Source: Methylobacterium soli (lineage in GTDB: Bacteria > Pseudomonadota > Alphaproteobacteria > Rhizobiales > Beijerinckiaceae). Taken from it: DNA of 64,000 bases. The notes beneath the pieces were generated by a model. It saw nothing but the letters and a program-made list of their open reading frames with translations. It ran no database searches and had not been told where the DNA came from. Where the stretch lies: positions 1 to 64,000 of the forward strand of contig NZ_VZZK01000035.1 of NCBI RefSeq assembly GCF_008806385.1, written 5' to 3'. Shown here one piece after another: positions 26,466 through 34,410 of the stretch. The stretch's first letter is position 1; every line of letters starts with the position of its first letter. The translations under genes and the position numbers were made by a program.

Positions 26466-26966
26466 ATGGACGCGATCGACCTGAAGATCCTGGCTCTGCT
26501 TCAGACGGACGCGACCCTGTCGATCGCGGCGATCGGCGAGCGGGTGGGCCTGTCGCAGACGCCGTGCTGGAAGCGCATCCAGCGCCTGGAGGCGGACGGC
26601 GTCATCGACCGGCGGGTGGCGGTGCTCGACCCGGTCAAGCTCGGGCTCGGGCTGTCGGTGTTCGTCTCCATCGAGACCGCCGACCATTCCCAGGGCTGGC
26701 TGGAGCGCTTCGCCGACACCGTCTCGGCCATGCCGGAAGTCCTGGAATTCTACCGCATGGCCGGCGACGTCGATTACATGCTGCGGGTCGTGGTGGCCGA
26801 CATGCAGGCCTATGACAGTTTCTACAAGACGCTGATCGCCACCTTGCCGCTCAAGAACGTGACCTCCCGCTTCGCCATGGAGAAGGTCAAGTCCACCACC
26901 GCCCTGCCCCTGCCCGTGCCTCAGGCGGCGCCTCGATCCCTGCCGAGGCTGGCGGCTGCCGGGTGA
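26466..26966 (+). CDS. Lrp/AsnC family transcriptional regulator
   Basis: This is a 166-residue regulator. The N-terminal helix-turn-helix (residues 3-60) contains LDLKIL-like DLKILALLQTDATLSIA, then RVGLSQTPCWKRIQRLEADG and VIDRRVAVLDP. The C-terminal RAM-type ligand domain includes VLEFYRMAGDVDYMLRVVV (about 97-115). The ATG at 26466 has AGGAGACATC directly upstream, which excludes the longer in-frame start at 26307. It is transcribed away from the sulfonate importer and monooxygenase operon, the usual arrangement for a local regulator. Confidence 0.88.
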   Translation: MDAIDLKILALLQTDATLSIAAIGERVGLSQTPCWKRIQRLEADGVIDRRVAVLDPVKLGLGLSVFVSIETADHSQGWLERFADTVSAMPEVLEFYRMAGDVDYMLRVVVADMQAYDSFYKTLIATLPLKNVTSRFAMEKVKSTTALPLPVPQAAPRSLPRLAAAG

Positions 26967-27134
26967 CTCGATCGCGGCCCGGACCCATGGTTCGGGCGGG
27001 ATATTCAGTTCTTTTCTGATCTCACGGCAGGTTTCGCCGTGGCGGGCTCGTCCAGGCGAGACCGGAGCGCGGCCGATCCCGGCCGGGCCGGCACGGAGGC
27101 CTCTCCGGTCCGGCCTTGATCGCGAGGCGCCCGC

Positions 27135-28094
27135 TCAGGTTCCGAGGCAGCGGCCGATCGCCCAGCGCACGAGCTTGCGCACGTCCGGGTCGGGATCGTC
27201 GTAATCCGCTTCGAGAGCGGGCAGCGCGCGCGGGTCGGCGATCTCGCCCAGGGCCGCCGCGGCTTCCTTCCGGAGATTGCTGATCTCCGATCCGAGGGCG
27301 CGGCCGAGCACCGCGACGGCGTCCGGCGCCTTGATGCGGCCGAGCGCGTTCGCCGCCTTGGTGCGCACCTGCCAGACCGGATCGTCCATGCGGGCGATCA
27401 GGGCCTCGACCGCCTCGGGCAGGCGGATCTTGCCGGCCGAGACCGCGGCCTCTTCGCGCACCTGCCAATTCTCGTCCTGGAGGCCGGCGATGAGCGTCGC
27501 GACGCCCGGGCCGCCCGGACGCAGGAAGACGAGGGCGGCCATCGTGGCGCGGCGCACGCTCGCATCCGGGTCGCCCGCGGTCGCCATGAGGGCGGGCAGA
27601 GCCGCCTCGGCCTTGAGATAGCCGACGACGCCGAGCCCCTCGCGGCGCACCTCGGGCACCGGGCTGCGCAGGGCCTTGAGCGCCGCGGCGAGCGCGTCCG
27701 GCAGGACAAGCTCGCGCAGGGCCCGCAGCGCCGCGGCCTGCACGAAGGGGTCGGCATGGGCCGCGCGCGCGATGAGCAGCGGACCGCAGGCGGGCTCCTT
27801 CTTCTCGGCCAGCGTGTCGGCCGCGATGCGGCGCACCTCGGCCTCGGCATCTTCCAGCGCGTTGATCAGTCCCTCGACCACGTCGGGCCCATCATGCTCG
27901 TCGAGCGCCTTCGCGGCCGCGGCCCGCACCGTGGCGTCGTCGTCGGCGAGACCCTTGAGCAGCAGCACCCTGGCTTCCGGGCCGACCGCCTCGGCCAACG
28001 CCATCATCGCCACGCGGCGGATGCCGGAATCCGGATCGGCGCAGCGCTCGGCCAGATCGTCGAGATCGTCGTCGAAGGTGTCGAACACGGGCAT
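27135..28094 (-). CDS. HEAT-repeat protein of the AprA-like cluster
   Basis: This 319-residue protein is built almost entirely from about eight to nine HEAT/PBS-lyase-type helical repeats of roughly 30 residues. Examples are DPDSGIRRVAMMALAEAVG, DDDATVRAAAAKALDEH, DAEAEVRRIAADTLAEK, DPDASVRRATMAALVFL and DPDPDVRKLVRWAIGRC. It has no signal peptide, so it is cytoplasmic. HEAT proteins scaffold or deliver cofactors; PBS-lyase repeats also occur in chromophore lyases. The ATG at 28094 lies 6 bp after the ferredoxin stop, so the two are probably translationally coupled. It is the last gene of the four-gene block. Its partner is unknown. Confidence 0.88.
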   Translation of the reverse strand: MPVFDTFDDDLDDLAERCADPDSGIRRVAMMALAEAVGPEARVLLLKGLADDDATVRAAAAKALDEHDGPDVVEGLINALEDAEAEVRRIAADTLAEKKEPACGPLLIARAAHADPFVQAAALRALRELVLPDALAAALKALRSPVPEVRREGLGVVGYLKAEAALPALMATAGDPDASVRRATMAALVFLRPGGPGVATLIAGLQDENWQVREEAAVSAGKIRLPEAVEALIARMDDPVWQVRTKAANALGRIKAPDAVAVLGRALGSEISNLRKEAAAALGEIADPRALPALEADYDDPDPDVRKLVRWAIGRCLGT

Positions 28095-28099
28095 GGCGC

Positions 28100-28333
28100 T
28101 CACCGCAACAGGTAGGGAATATGGACCGTGACGGCGTTCGTCGGGCAGTCGACCTCGCAGGGCATGCAGTACCAGCACTCGTCGTACTTCATGTAGGCCT
28201 TCTGTCGGTTCTCATCGATCGCGAGGATGTCGAGCGGGCAGACGTCGACGCAGACGCGGCAGCCCTTCTCGGCGATGCACTTCTCGTCGTCGACGACGAC
28301 GGCCGCGCTCTTGGCCTGGTTGATGATCGGCAT
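28100..28333 (-). CDS. ferredoxin with two [4Fe-4S] clusters (AprB-like)
   Basis: This is a 77-residue electron carrier. The first cluster has Cys19, Cys25, Cys28 and Cys32 (C-x5-C-x2-C-x3-CP). The second has Cys53, Cys56, Cys59 and Cys63 (CWYCMPCEVDCP). The widened first spacing and the CWYCMPCE motif resemble the ferredoxin domain of adenylylsulfate reductase beta subunits, but the long C-terminal tail of true AprB is absent. It follows the flavoprotein by 27 bp and most likely transfers electrons to or from its FAD. Confidence 0.9.
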   Translation of the reverse strand: MPIINQAKSAAVVVDDEKCIAEKGCRVCVDVCPLDILAIDENRQKAYMKYDECWYCMPCEVDCPTNAVTVHIPYLLR

Positions 28334-28360
28334 GCGGAATTCTCCGGATAGGCGGGCGAC

Positions 28361-30106
28361 TTACTCGGCAGCGGCCGGCGTCTTGATGCGGAGCTGGTGG
28401 TAGGCGCCCATCTCGGCCTCGGCGACGGGCACGATGAAGGGGTCGACGGCGCGCTTGGCGTGGGCCATCCGGCCCCGCGCGTCCTTGTAGAGCACGGTGT
28501 GGCAGTTCCAGTTCGCGTTGTCGGTCTCGGGGTGATCGGTGCGCAGGTGGTAGAATCCCCAGCGGCTCTCGGTGCGGTAGAGCGAGGCCGCCGCCGCCAT
28601 GTCGGCGCAGTCGAGGATCGTCTGCATCTCCAGCGCCCGGAGCAGCTCGTGCGGGTCGCGCGCGCAGAGGTGCTCCAGATCCTCGCGGATCTCACCGAAC
28701 CGCCGCTGGCCGAGCTCCATCTTGGCCGTGACCTTCGGGGGCTCCAGATAATCGTTGACGAAGCGCCGCGTCTTGAACTCCATCTCGTGCGGCGTGAGCC
28801 CGTCCGCGCGTCGGGTCGGGGCCAGCACCCGCTCCCGCTCGGCCAGGACCTCACCCTCGTCGTAATCGGCCAGGCGCGTGCCCGCGCAATACGCGGCCGC
28901 ATCCGCACCCGCGATGCCGCCGTTCACGAAGGCGCCGAGCATGTAGTTGTGCGGCACGCTCGCCATGTCGCCGACCGCGTAGAGGCCGGGAATCGTGGTG
29001 CGGGCATGCTCGTCCACCCACACGCCCGAGGCCGAGTGGCCGGAGCAGAAGCCGATCTCCGAGATGTGCATCTCGACCGGGCGCCTGCGATAATTGGTGC
29101 CGCGCCGCTCGTGGAAGCGCCCGCGCGAGGGCCGCTCGTTCGAGTGCAGGATGGTCTCGATCTCCGAGATCGTCTCCTCGCGCAGGTGGTCCATCTTGAG
29201 GAAGACGGGGCCGTTGCCGCCCTGCAATTCGCGCCAGAACTCGAGCATCATCTGGCCCGACCAGTAATCGCACTCGATGAAGCGCTCGCCCCGGTTGTTC
29301 GCCGTATAGCCGCCGAACGGACCGGTGACGTAGGCGCAGGAGGGGCCGTTATAGTCCTTGATCAGGGGGTTGATCTGGTAGCATTCGAGGTTCGCGAGCT
29401 CGGCGCCCGCGTGATACGCCATGGCATAGCCGTCGCCGCAATTGGCCGCATTCTCGTAGGTGCCGAACAGGTAGCCCGAGGCCGGCAGCCCGAGCCGCCC
29501 GGCCGCGCCGCAGGCCAGCACCACGGCCTTGGCCTTCACCACCAGGATATCGGAGGTGCGGGTGTTGACGCCGAGCGCGCCCGCGATGCGCCCGTCCGGA
29601 TCCTTCAGCAGGCGGGTCGCCATGTAGCGGTTGGTCACGCCGACCTGGAGGCGGCGCAGCTGCCGGTAGAGCACCTTCTTGACATTGTGCCCCTCGGGCA
29701 TCGGCAGCACGTAGGTCCCCATATGGTGGACCTTGCGCATGTTGTACTCGCCTGAGCCGTCCTTCTCGAACTTCACGCCGAGCCGGTCGAGATACTGGAT
29801 CATCGGGAAGGAGCCCTGCGCGTAGGCCATCACGGCGCGCTGGTTCACGATGCCGTCGTTGGCCACCGTGATCTCCTTCACGTATTGCTCGGGCGTCGCG
29901 TAGCCCGGCACCACGGCGTTGTTCAGCCCGTCCATGCCCATGCTGATCGCGCCCGAGCGCTTGACGTTGGCCTTCTCCATCAGGACGACGCGGAGCTTCG
30001 GGTCGGCCTCCTTGGCCTTGATCGCGGCCATCGGGCCGCCGGTGCCGCCGCCGATCACCAGGATGTCGGCCTCGATGATCTCGGTCTTGGGGTCGATGGC
30101 GCTCAT
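28361..30106 (-). CDS. AprA/fumarate reductase-like FAD flavoprotein
   Basis: This is a 581-residue cytoplasmic flavoprotein of the fumarate reductase/AprA superfamily. The FAD dinucleotide motif DILVIGGGTGGPMAA is at 14-28, the ribityl/adenine region VLMEKANVKRSGAISMG at 41-57, and the second FAD motif TIPGLYAVGDMASVPHN followed by GAFVNGGIAG near 390-415. The C-terminal helical domain is typical of the family. The RSG and VNQRAVM segments are closer to AprA than to fumarate reductase. No AprM, Sat or true AprB gene is nearby, so sulfite oxidation is not established. Operon: DUF971 gene, this gene, ferredoxin, HEAT protein. Confidence 0.85.
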   Translation of the reverse strand: MSAIDPKTEIIEADILVIGGGTGGPMAAIKAKEADPKLRVVLMEKANVKRSGAISMGMDGLNNAVVPGYATPEQYVKEITVANDGIVNQRAVMAYAQGSFPMIQYLDRLGVKFEKDGSGEYNMRKVHHMGTYVLPMPEGHNVKKVLYRQLRRLQVGVTNRYMATRLLKDPDGRIAGALGVNTRTSDILVVKAKAVVLACGAAGRLGLPASGYLFGTYENAANCGDGYAMAYHAGAELANLECYQINPLIKDYNGPSCAYVTGPFGGYTANNRGERFIECDYWSGQMMLEFWRELQGGNGPVFLKMDHLREETISEIETILHSNERPSRGRFHERRGTNYRRRPVEMHISEIGFCSGHSASGVWVDEHARTTIPGLYAVGDMASVPHNYMLGAFVNGGIAGADAAAYCAGTRLADYDEGEVLAERERVLAPTRRADGLTPHEMEFKTRRFVNDYLEPPKVTAKMELGQRRFGEIREDLEHLCARDPHELLRALEMQTILDCADMAAAASLYRTESRWGFYHLRTDHPETDNANWNCHTVLYKDARGRMAHAKRAVDPFIVPVAEAEMGAYHQLRIKTPAAAE

Positions 30107-30163
30107 GCGGGCCTTCCTGCGGATGGGGCGCGGGCGGGCCGCGCACGGATGGGGAAGTCGGGC

Positions 30164-30532
30164 TCAGGCCGCCCGGGGCGTCCGCTCCGCCGCGGGCGTG
30201 ATACGGGCAAGCTCGCGCAGGTAGACGAAGGGGTAGATCCCGCGGGCATGCCCGTCGGAGAAGCCGAGATGGAGGGCGTAGCCGCCCATCGGCGCGATCT
30301 GCGTCACCGCGACGGCCGCGAACCCGGCCGGGAACCGGCCCTGGATGCGGTCGCGCGTGCACCAGGCGCAGCGGCAGCCGAGGCGCAGGGCCTCCGCACC
30401 GAGCGTCGCCGCGGTGCGGTCCGGCCAGGCGAGGCGCAGCGCCCGGCCGCCGGCGGAGAGCACGATCTCGGTCGGGGCGGCCTCGGGATCGAAGGGCGGT
30501 TCGGCGGGGTATTGCATCGGAACATCCGTCAT
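30164..30532 (-). CDS. DUF971 domain protein
   Basis: This 122-residue protein matches the DUF971 / gamma-butyrobetaine hydroxylase N-terminal-like domain: TEIVLSAGGRALRLAWPD, LGAEALRLGCRCAWCTRD, FAAVAVTQIAPMGGYALHLGF and DGHARGIYPFVYLREL. Stand-alone DUF971 proteins are often found near Fe-S and Mrp-type genes. Three clustered cysteines (CRCAWC) could bind metal. ATG 30532 is chosen because GGAGCGAACCG precedes it. It is the first gene of the AprA-like operon; an AGCAATTA string lies 41 bp upstream. Confidence 0.82.
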   Translation of the reverse strand: MTDVPMQYPAEPPFDPEAAPTEIVLSAGGRALRLAWPDRTAATLGAEALRLGCRCAWCTRDRIQGRFPAGFAAVAVTQIAPMGGYALHLGFSDGHARGIYPFVYLRELARITPAAERTPRAA

Positions 30533-30962
30533 CGGTTCGCTCCGATTAGGGACCGTGCGGCCCATGCGAGATAGCAATTAGTTTCCGGGCCCCCGGGGCA
30601 GGACGTTCGGGGCAGCCCCGATGGCCGCCCGGCCGTGAACCCAGGCCCCCCGAGGCGAAGGGGAAGCCCGGCTCATCCGCCCGATGGTCATGGCCTGTTC
30701 GATCCGGCACGCAACAGCGCCTCGAGACGCGAGCGACGGCGCCGCTCGAGCGGTGCCCGATCACGTCGCACCGGGTCATGCCTCCAGATCCCGATTTCTT
30801 GCGCGCTCTGCCGGTCTCGACCCCGCGCCGGCAGAGCGTGCTCAGGGTCCGCGTTGTTTTACGGACACCGATAGAAGAGGATGTTTCGGTTGCTTGATGA
30901 TCTTCCAGAAAGACAGGAGGCATCGGACAAGCACACCGATCCTGAGCGATGCGGGGCCCCGG
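30533..30962. other. divergent intergenic region, no gene supported
   Basis: It holds the promoter of the AprA-like operon (minus) and of the CorA-like gene (plus). AGCAATTA at 30573-30580 recurs upstream of the importer operon. Open frames here overlap on both strands and lack ribosome binding sites. Confidence 0.5.
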
Positions 30963-32579
30963 ATGTCATCGGAAACAATCGTGGAGCACTTCCGCCACAT
31001 CCTGCTCTGGCCACTCCAACTCGTTCCGACCGGTAAGGAGCCGATGGCCCGCCATTGGCAGAGGCTCGGACCGCCCTGGCACAATCTTGAAGATCGATTT
31101 GCGCTCGGCCGCGGGTTGTTTCAGGAGCGCCATTATCGGGAATTCGTCTCGTTCCTCCCGCACGTTCAGCATTTCCTCTACGGCGAGGCCTATGAGCGCG
31201 AGGCTGGCCGGGGCTACGGGGAATCACCGATCCATATCGTGCGCCGTGACGATGTGAAGACGGCTCGGGTCACGCTTGGCGACGACACGTCGCCGATCGA
31301 TCTCGAAGTCGTGCATGTCGACCTGTATTTCTTCCATGACTTGGACATCGCCCTGCTCAAGCTCGAGCTCGTTGCGGGTCGTCTCCCGCTTGCCGTCGCG
31401 CAAGACCTCATGTTCCGCATCGGCCGCACGTATCCGTCCGGTTGGGATGAGCAGGGGCGCGCGCTCCATTGCCCAAAGCGCGTGGAATGGCTCGGGCCCG
31501 ACGGCGGCGTTCTCGCCGCCTCCGATTTCGAGAGCCGCGAACGCTATGTCGCTGCCGTATGCCGCAACCGCTCGGCTCAGGTCGCGGCACATTGGGATTT
31601 CCTGCTCGCGCCGATGGTCCCTCACCACTCGAAGGGAGCCGGGGCGCTCCGCTACCGGCACCTGGAGGACTACCGGATTCCCGGTATGGGCTTCTTCGCG
31701 ATGCGCGATCCAAAGGAGATCACGCGCACCGATTACGTCCGCCTTGGGCTCAATACCGGGCCAGGCACCTCGGAGGAACTACCCTACTCCGACGCCTACC
31801 TGGCGCGTTTCGAGGAGGAGTATTGTCACGACCGGTTCTTCGACCCGGCGCGCGGCGGGACATCGGGCATGCGGCTGACCTGCAGCGGGTGGGGTCTGAC
31901 CATGGTGACGGGCGTGTCACCTGCGGCGATCGACCTCGAACGGGGGCTGCTCGGCGAATTCCGGCACCGCTATCTTCAACTCTTTCTCATCGCACGGTTT
32001 CACAAAGCCGCGCTTCTCATGATGTCCGACCGGCTGGCGGTTTCGGTGAATTCCCTCGACATCACCGACCGCCGCAGCGTGGGCCGCTTCGCGCAGGATA
32101 TGCGCCTTTCCATGGAGAGCTTCCTCCGCTTCAACCATCGCTACTGGTTCCACCAGGCCTCGAACCAGACGCAGGCCAGCGAGATCTTTTCGCTGCTCAC
32201 GAGCAAGCTCGGCACGGAGCGTCTCTACGATGACGTGAAACAGTCTTTGGGCGCCATGTCGTCCTATCTCGACAGCGAGTCCCTGCGCCGGCAATCACGG
32301 TTCTTCCTGAAGCTCACCGTGGTGACGATCTGCTTCATGGTCGGCGCGATCACCGCGACGGTGCTGGGCATGAACGTGCTCGATTTCGCGCATGCGACAC
32401 GCCTCGAAAAGCTGGTCGCCGTCATCATCGTGTTTGTCGGCGTGTTGCTGCTCACGGCCTATACGGTCGTGAAGTCGCGACGCCTCGCTGCATTCGTCGA
32501 TGCCCTCTCGGACGAGCGCATGCCTCTGCGGGCGAAGACACGGTCGTTCGTCGAAATCTGGCGCAAACTGGAGCGCTGA
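30963..32579 (+). CDS. CorA-like membrane protein with GMN motif and large novel N-terminal domain
   Basis: This is a 538-residue protein. Only the C-terminus is hydrophobic: a first helix at about 449-468 is followed directly by Gly-Met-Asn (469-471), then a second helix at about 483-504 and a basic tail. This two-helix GMN arrangement is the hallmark of CorA-type divalent-cation channels. The first 440 residues are longer than the usual CorA cytoplasmic domain and do not match it obviously. An RR-rich helical stretch precedes helix 1. ATG 30963 is a tentative start; 30898 is an in-frame alternative. It interrupts two blocks transcribed on the other strand. Confidence 0.7.
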   Translation: MSSETIVEHFRHILLWPLQLVPTGKEPMARHWQRLGPPWHNLEDRFALGRGLFQERHYREFVSFLPHVQHFLYGEAYEREAGRGYGESPIHIVRRDDVKTARVTLGDDTSPIDLEVVHVDLYFFHDLDIALLKLELVAGRLPLAVAQDLMFRIGRTYPSGWDEQGRALHCPKRVEWLGPDGGVLAASDFESRERYVAAVCRNRSAQVAAHWDFLLAPMVPHHSKGAGALRYRHLEDYRIPGMGFFAMRDPKEITRTDYVRLGLNTGPGTSEELPYSDAYLARFEEEYCHDRFFDPARGGTSGMRLTCSGWGLTMVTGVSPAAIDLERGLLGEFRHRYLQLFLIARFHKAALLMMSDRLAVSVNSLDITDRRSVGRFAQDMRLSMESFLRFNHRYWFHQASNQTQASEIFSLLTSKLGTERLYDDVKQSLGAMSSYLDSESLRRQSRFFLKLTVVTICFMVGAITATVLGMNVLDFAHATRLEKLVAVIIVFVGVLLLTAYTVVKSRRLAAFVDALSDERMPLRAKTRSFVEIWRKLER

Positions 32580-32704
32580 GGCGGCGTCCGCCGCCAACGA
32601 TCTGGGGCGCACCCTCGAAGCCCGCCTCAGGTTCGCTTCGCGCCCGCGTGCTGGTGAGGCTGTCTCGATACGCCGCACAGGGTCCCACCCGATCGAAGGC
32701 GGCT

Positions 32705-33544
32705 CTAGGCCGCCCCCGGCAGCGGCAACCCGAGCGGGGTCAGGCGCGGCAGCGAGGGCTGCCCGTCGTGGGGGCGCAGCAGGTCGAGGCAGCGTCGCTT
32801 CAGCGCGACGAAGTCGGGGGCGGTGACGAGGTCGCGCCCGCGCGGGCGCGGGAAGGCGAGCGGGATGTCCTCCAGGATGCGGCCCGGCCGGGCCGACATC
32901 ACCAGAACCCGGTCGCCGAGGAACAGCGCCTCGTCGATGTCGTGGGTCACGAAGACCACGGTCGTCGGCAGCCGCGTCCAGATGTCGAGCAGCAATTCCT
33001 GCATCATCAGCCGCGTCTGCGCGTCGAGGGCGCCGAAGGGCTCGTCCATCAGGAGGACGCGCGGCCGGTTGATCAGCACCCGGGCGATCTCGACCCGCTG
33101 CTGCATGCCGCCCGACAGTTCGGACGGGTAGCGCTCGGCGAAATCCGCGAGCCCCACCAGCGCCAGGAAATCCCGTGCCCGGGCCAGCCGCTCGGCCCTG
33201 GGGACGCCCCGCATCTTCGGCCCGAAGGCGACGTTGTCGATCACGCGCCGCCAGGGCAGCAGGGTGTGATGCTGGAAGACGATGCCGCGCTCCGGATGCG
33301 GCCCCGCCACGGGCCGCCCGTCGAGCGCGAGGCTCCCGCGGGCGAGGCCGAGATGGCCCGCGAGCGCGCCGAGCAGGGTCGACTTCCCGCAGCCCGACGG
33401 CCCGAGCAGGCAGACGAACTGGCGCGGCGCTATGGCGAGGTCGATGTCCCGCACCACCTCGAAGGCGGCGGCGCCGGTCCCGAGCCGGATCGCGGCGCCC
33501 GCGATCTCGATGCGGCCAGCGGCCGGGGGCGGGGCGGCGCTCAC
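32705..33544 (-). CDS. NitT/TauT-type ABC transporter ATP-binding protein
   Basis: This is a 279-residue ABC ATPase. Walker A is LLGPSGCGKSTLLGALAGH (47-65), the Q-loop is VFQHHTLLPWRRV, the signature is LSGGMQQRVEIARVL, Walker B is VLLMDEPFGALD, and the switch is VVFVTHDIDEAL. The GTG start overlaps the permease stop (GTGA at 33541-33544), indicating coupling. The family imports nitrate, sulfonates, taurine or related compounds. It completes the second such importer in this window. Confidence 0.9.
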   Translation of the reverse strand: MSAAPPPAAGRIEIAGAAIRLGTGAAAFEVVRDIDLAIAPRQFVCLLGPSGCGKSTLLGALAGHLGLARGSLALDGRPVAGPHPERGIVFQHHTLLPWRRVIDNVAFGPKMRGVPRAERLARARDFLALVGLADFAERYPSELSGGMQQRVEIARVLINRPRVLLMDEPFGALDAQTRLMMQELLLDIWTRLPTTVVFVTHDIDEALFLGDRVLVMSARPGRILEDIPLAFPRPRGRDLVTAPDFVALKRRCLDLLRPHDGQPSLPRLTPLGLPLPGAA

Positions 33545-34410
33545 GCGCGGCCTCCGCGCGTCCACGGCATGGCGAGGCGGCCGAGCGCGCGCACGGCGAC
33601 GCTCGACCCCATGCCGAGCAGGCCGATCAGAAGCATGCCGACGACGATGTCGTCGTAGTTCTGCAAGGTGTAGGATTCCCAGGTGAAGTAGCCGATCCCG
33701 TACTGACCGGAGATCATCTCGGCGGTGACGAGGCAGAACCAGGCCGTTCCCATGCCGATGGCCGCCCCGGTGACGATGCTGGGGAGCGCGGCCGGGATCA
33801 CCACCTCGCGCAGGATCGCGGCCCGGCCCGCGCCGAGGCTGCGGGCGGAGGCGACGAGGCGGGGGCTCGCGGCCTCCGCCCCGTGCACGGTGTTCAGGAG
33901 GATCGGGAACAGGGCGCCCGTGAAGGTGATGAACACCATCGAGGCCTCCGAGGACGGGAACATCAGGATCGCGAGCGGGATCCAGGCGACCGCCGGGATC
34001 GGCCGCAGCACTTCGAGGGGCGGCAGCAGCAGGTCGCCCGCCAGCCGCGAACGGCCGATGCTGAGGCCGAGGGCGATCCCGAGGGCGAGCGCGCCGAGGA
34101 AGCCGCCGAGCACCCGCGCCAGGCTCGCCCCGACATGCGCGCCGAGCTTCGGCGATTGCGCGAGCGACCAGGCCGCGCGCGCCACCTCGGCAGGCGCCGG
34201 CACGTTGCCGAAGGTGACGAGGCCGAGATCGACCTTCTGGCTCGCGGCGAGGTGCCACGCGAGGAGGCCGAGGCCGAGCGCCCCTGCCCGGATCGCCAGG
34301 CGCCGGAGCGGGAGCCGGGCGTGGCCGTCCCGGCCGTCCCGGCGCCTCTCCTTCGCGTCCGGCCGGGCCGCCAGGGTGGCGCCGGGCGCTTCCAGGGCGC
34401 CCGCGCTCAT
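33541..34410 (-). CDS. NitT/TauT-type ABC transporter permease
   Basis: This is a 289-residue permease with about six helices after a charged leader of some 40 residues. The coupling region ARSLGAGRAAILREVVIPAALPSI followed by GAAIGMGTAWFCLVTAEMISG is typical of SsuC/TauC-like permeases. Unlike the 23263 permease it carries the QYGIGYFTWESYTLQNYDDIV segment, suggesting different cargo. ATGA overlap with the binding-protein stop (34407-34410). Confidence 0.9.
   Translation of the reverse strand: MSAGALEAPGATLAARPDAKERRRDGRDGHARLPLRRLAIRAGALGLGLLAWHLAASQKVDLGLVTFGNVPAPAEVARAAWSLAQSPKLGAHVGASLARVLGGFLGALALGIALGLSIGRSRLAGDLLLPPLEVLRPIPAVAWIPLAILMFPSSEASMVFITFTGALFPILLNTVHGAEAASPRLVASARSLGAGRAAILREVVIPAALPSIVTGAAIGMGTAWFCLVTAEMISGQYGIGYFTWESYTLQNYDDIVVGMLLIGLLGMGSSVAVRALGRLAMPWTRGGRA

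Noticed and set aside
28100-30106. Calling the flavoprotein and ferredoxin true adenylylsulfate reductase (aprAB)
   Set aside because: The ferredoxin lacks the AprB C-terminal tail and sat, aprM and qmo genes are absent, so the similarity does not justify the function.
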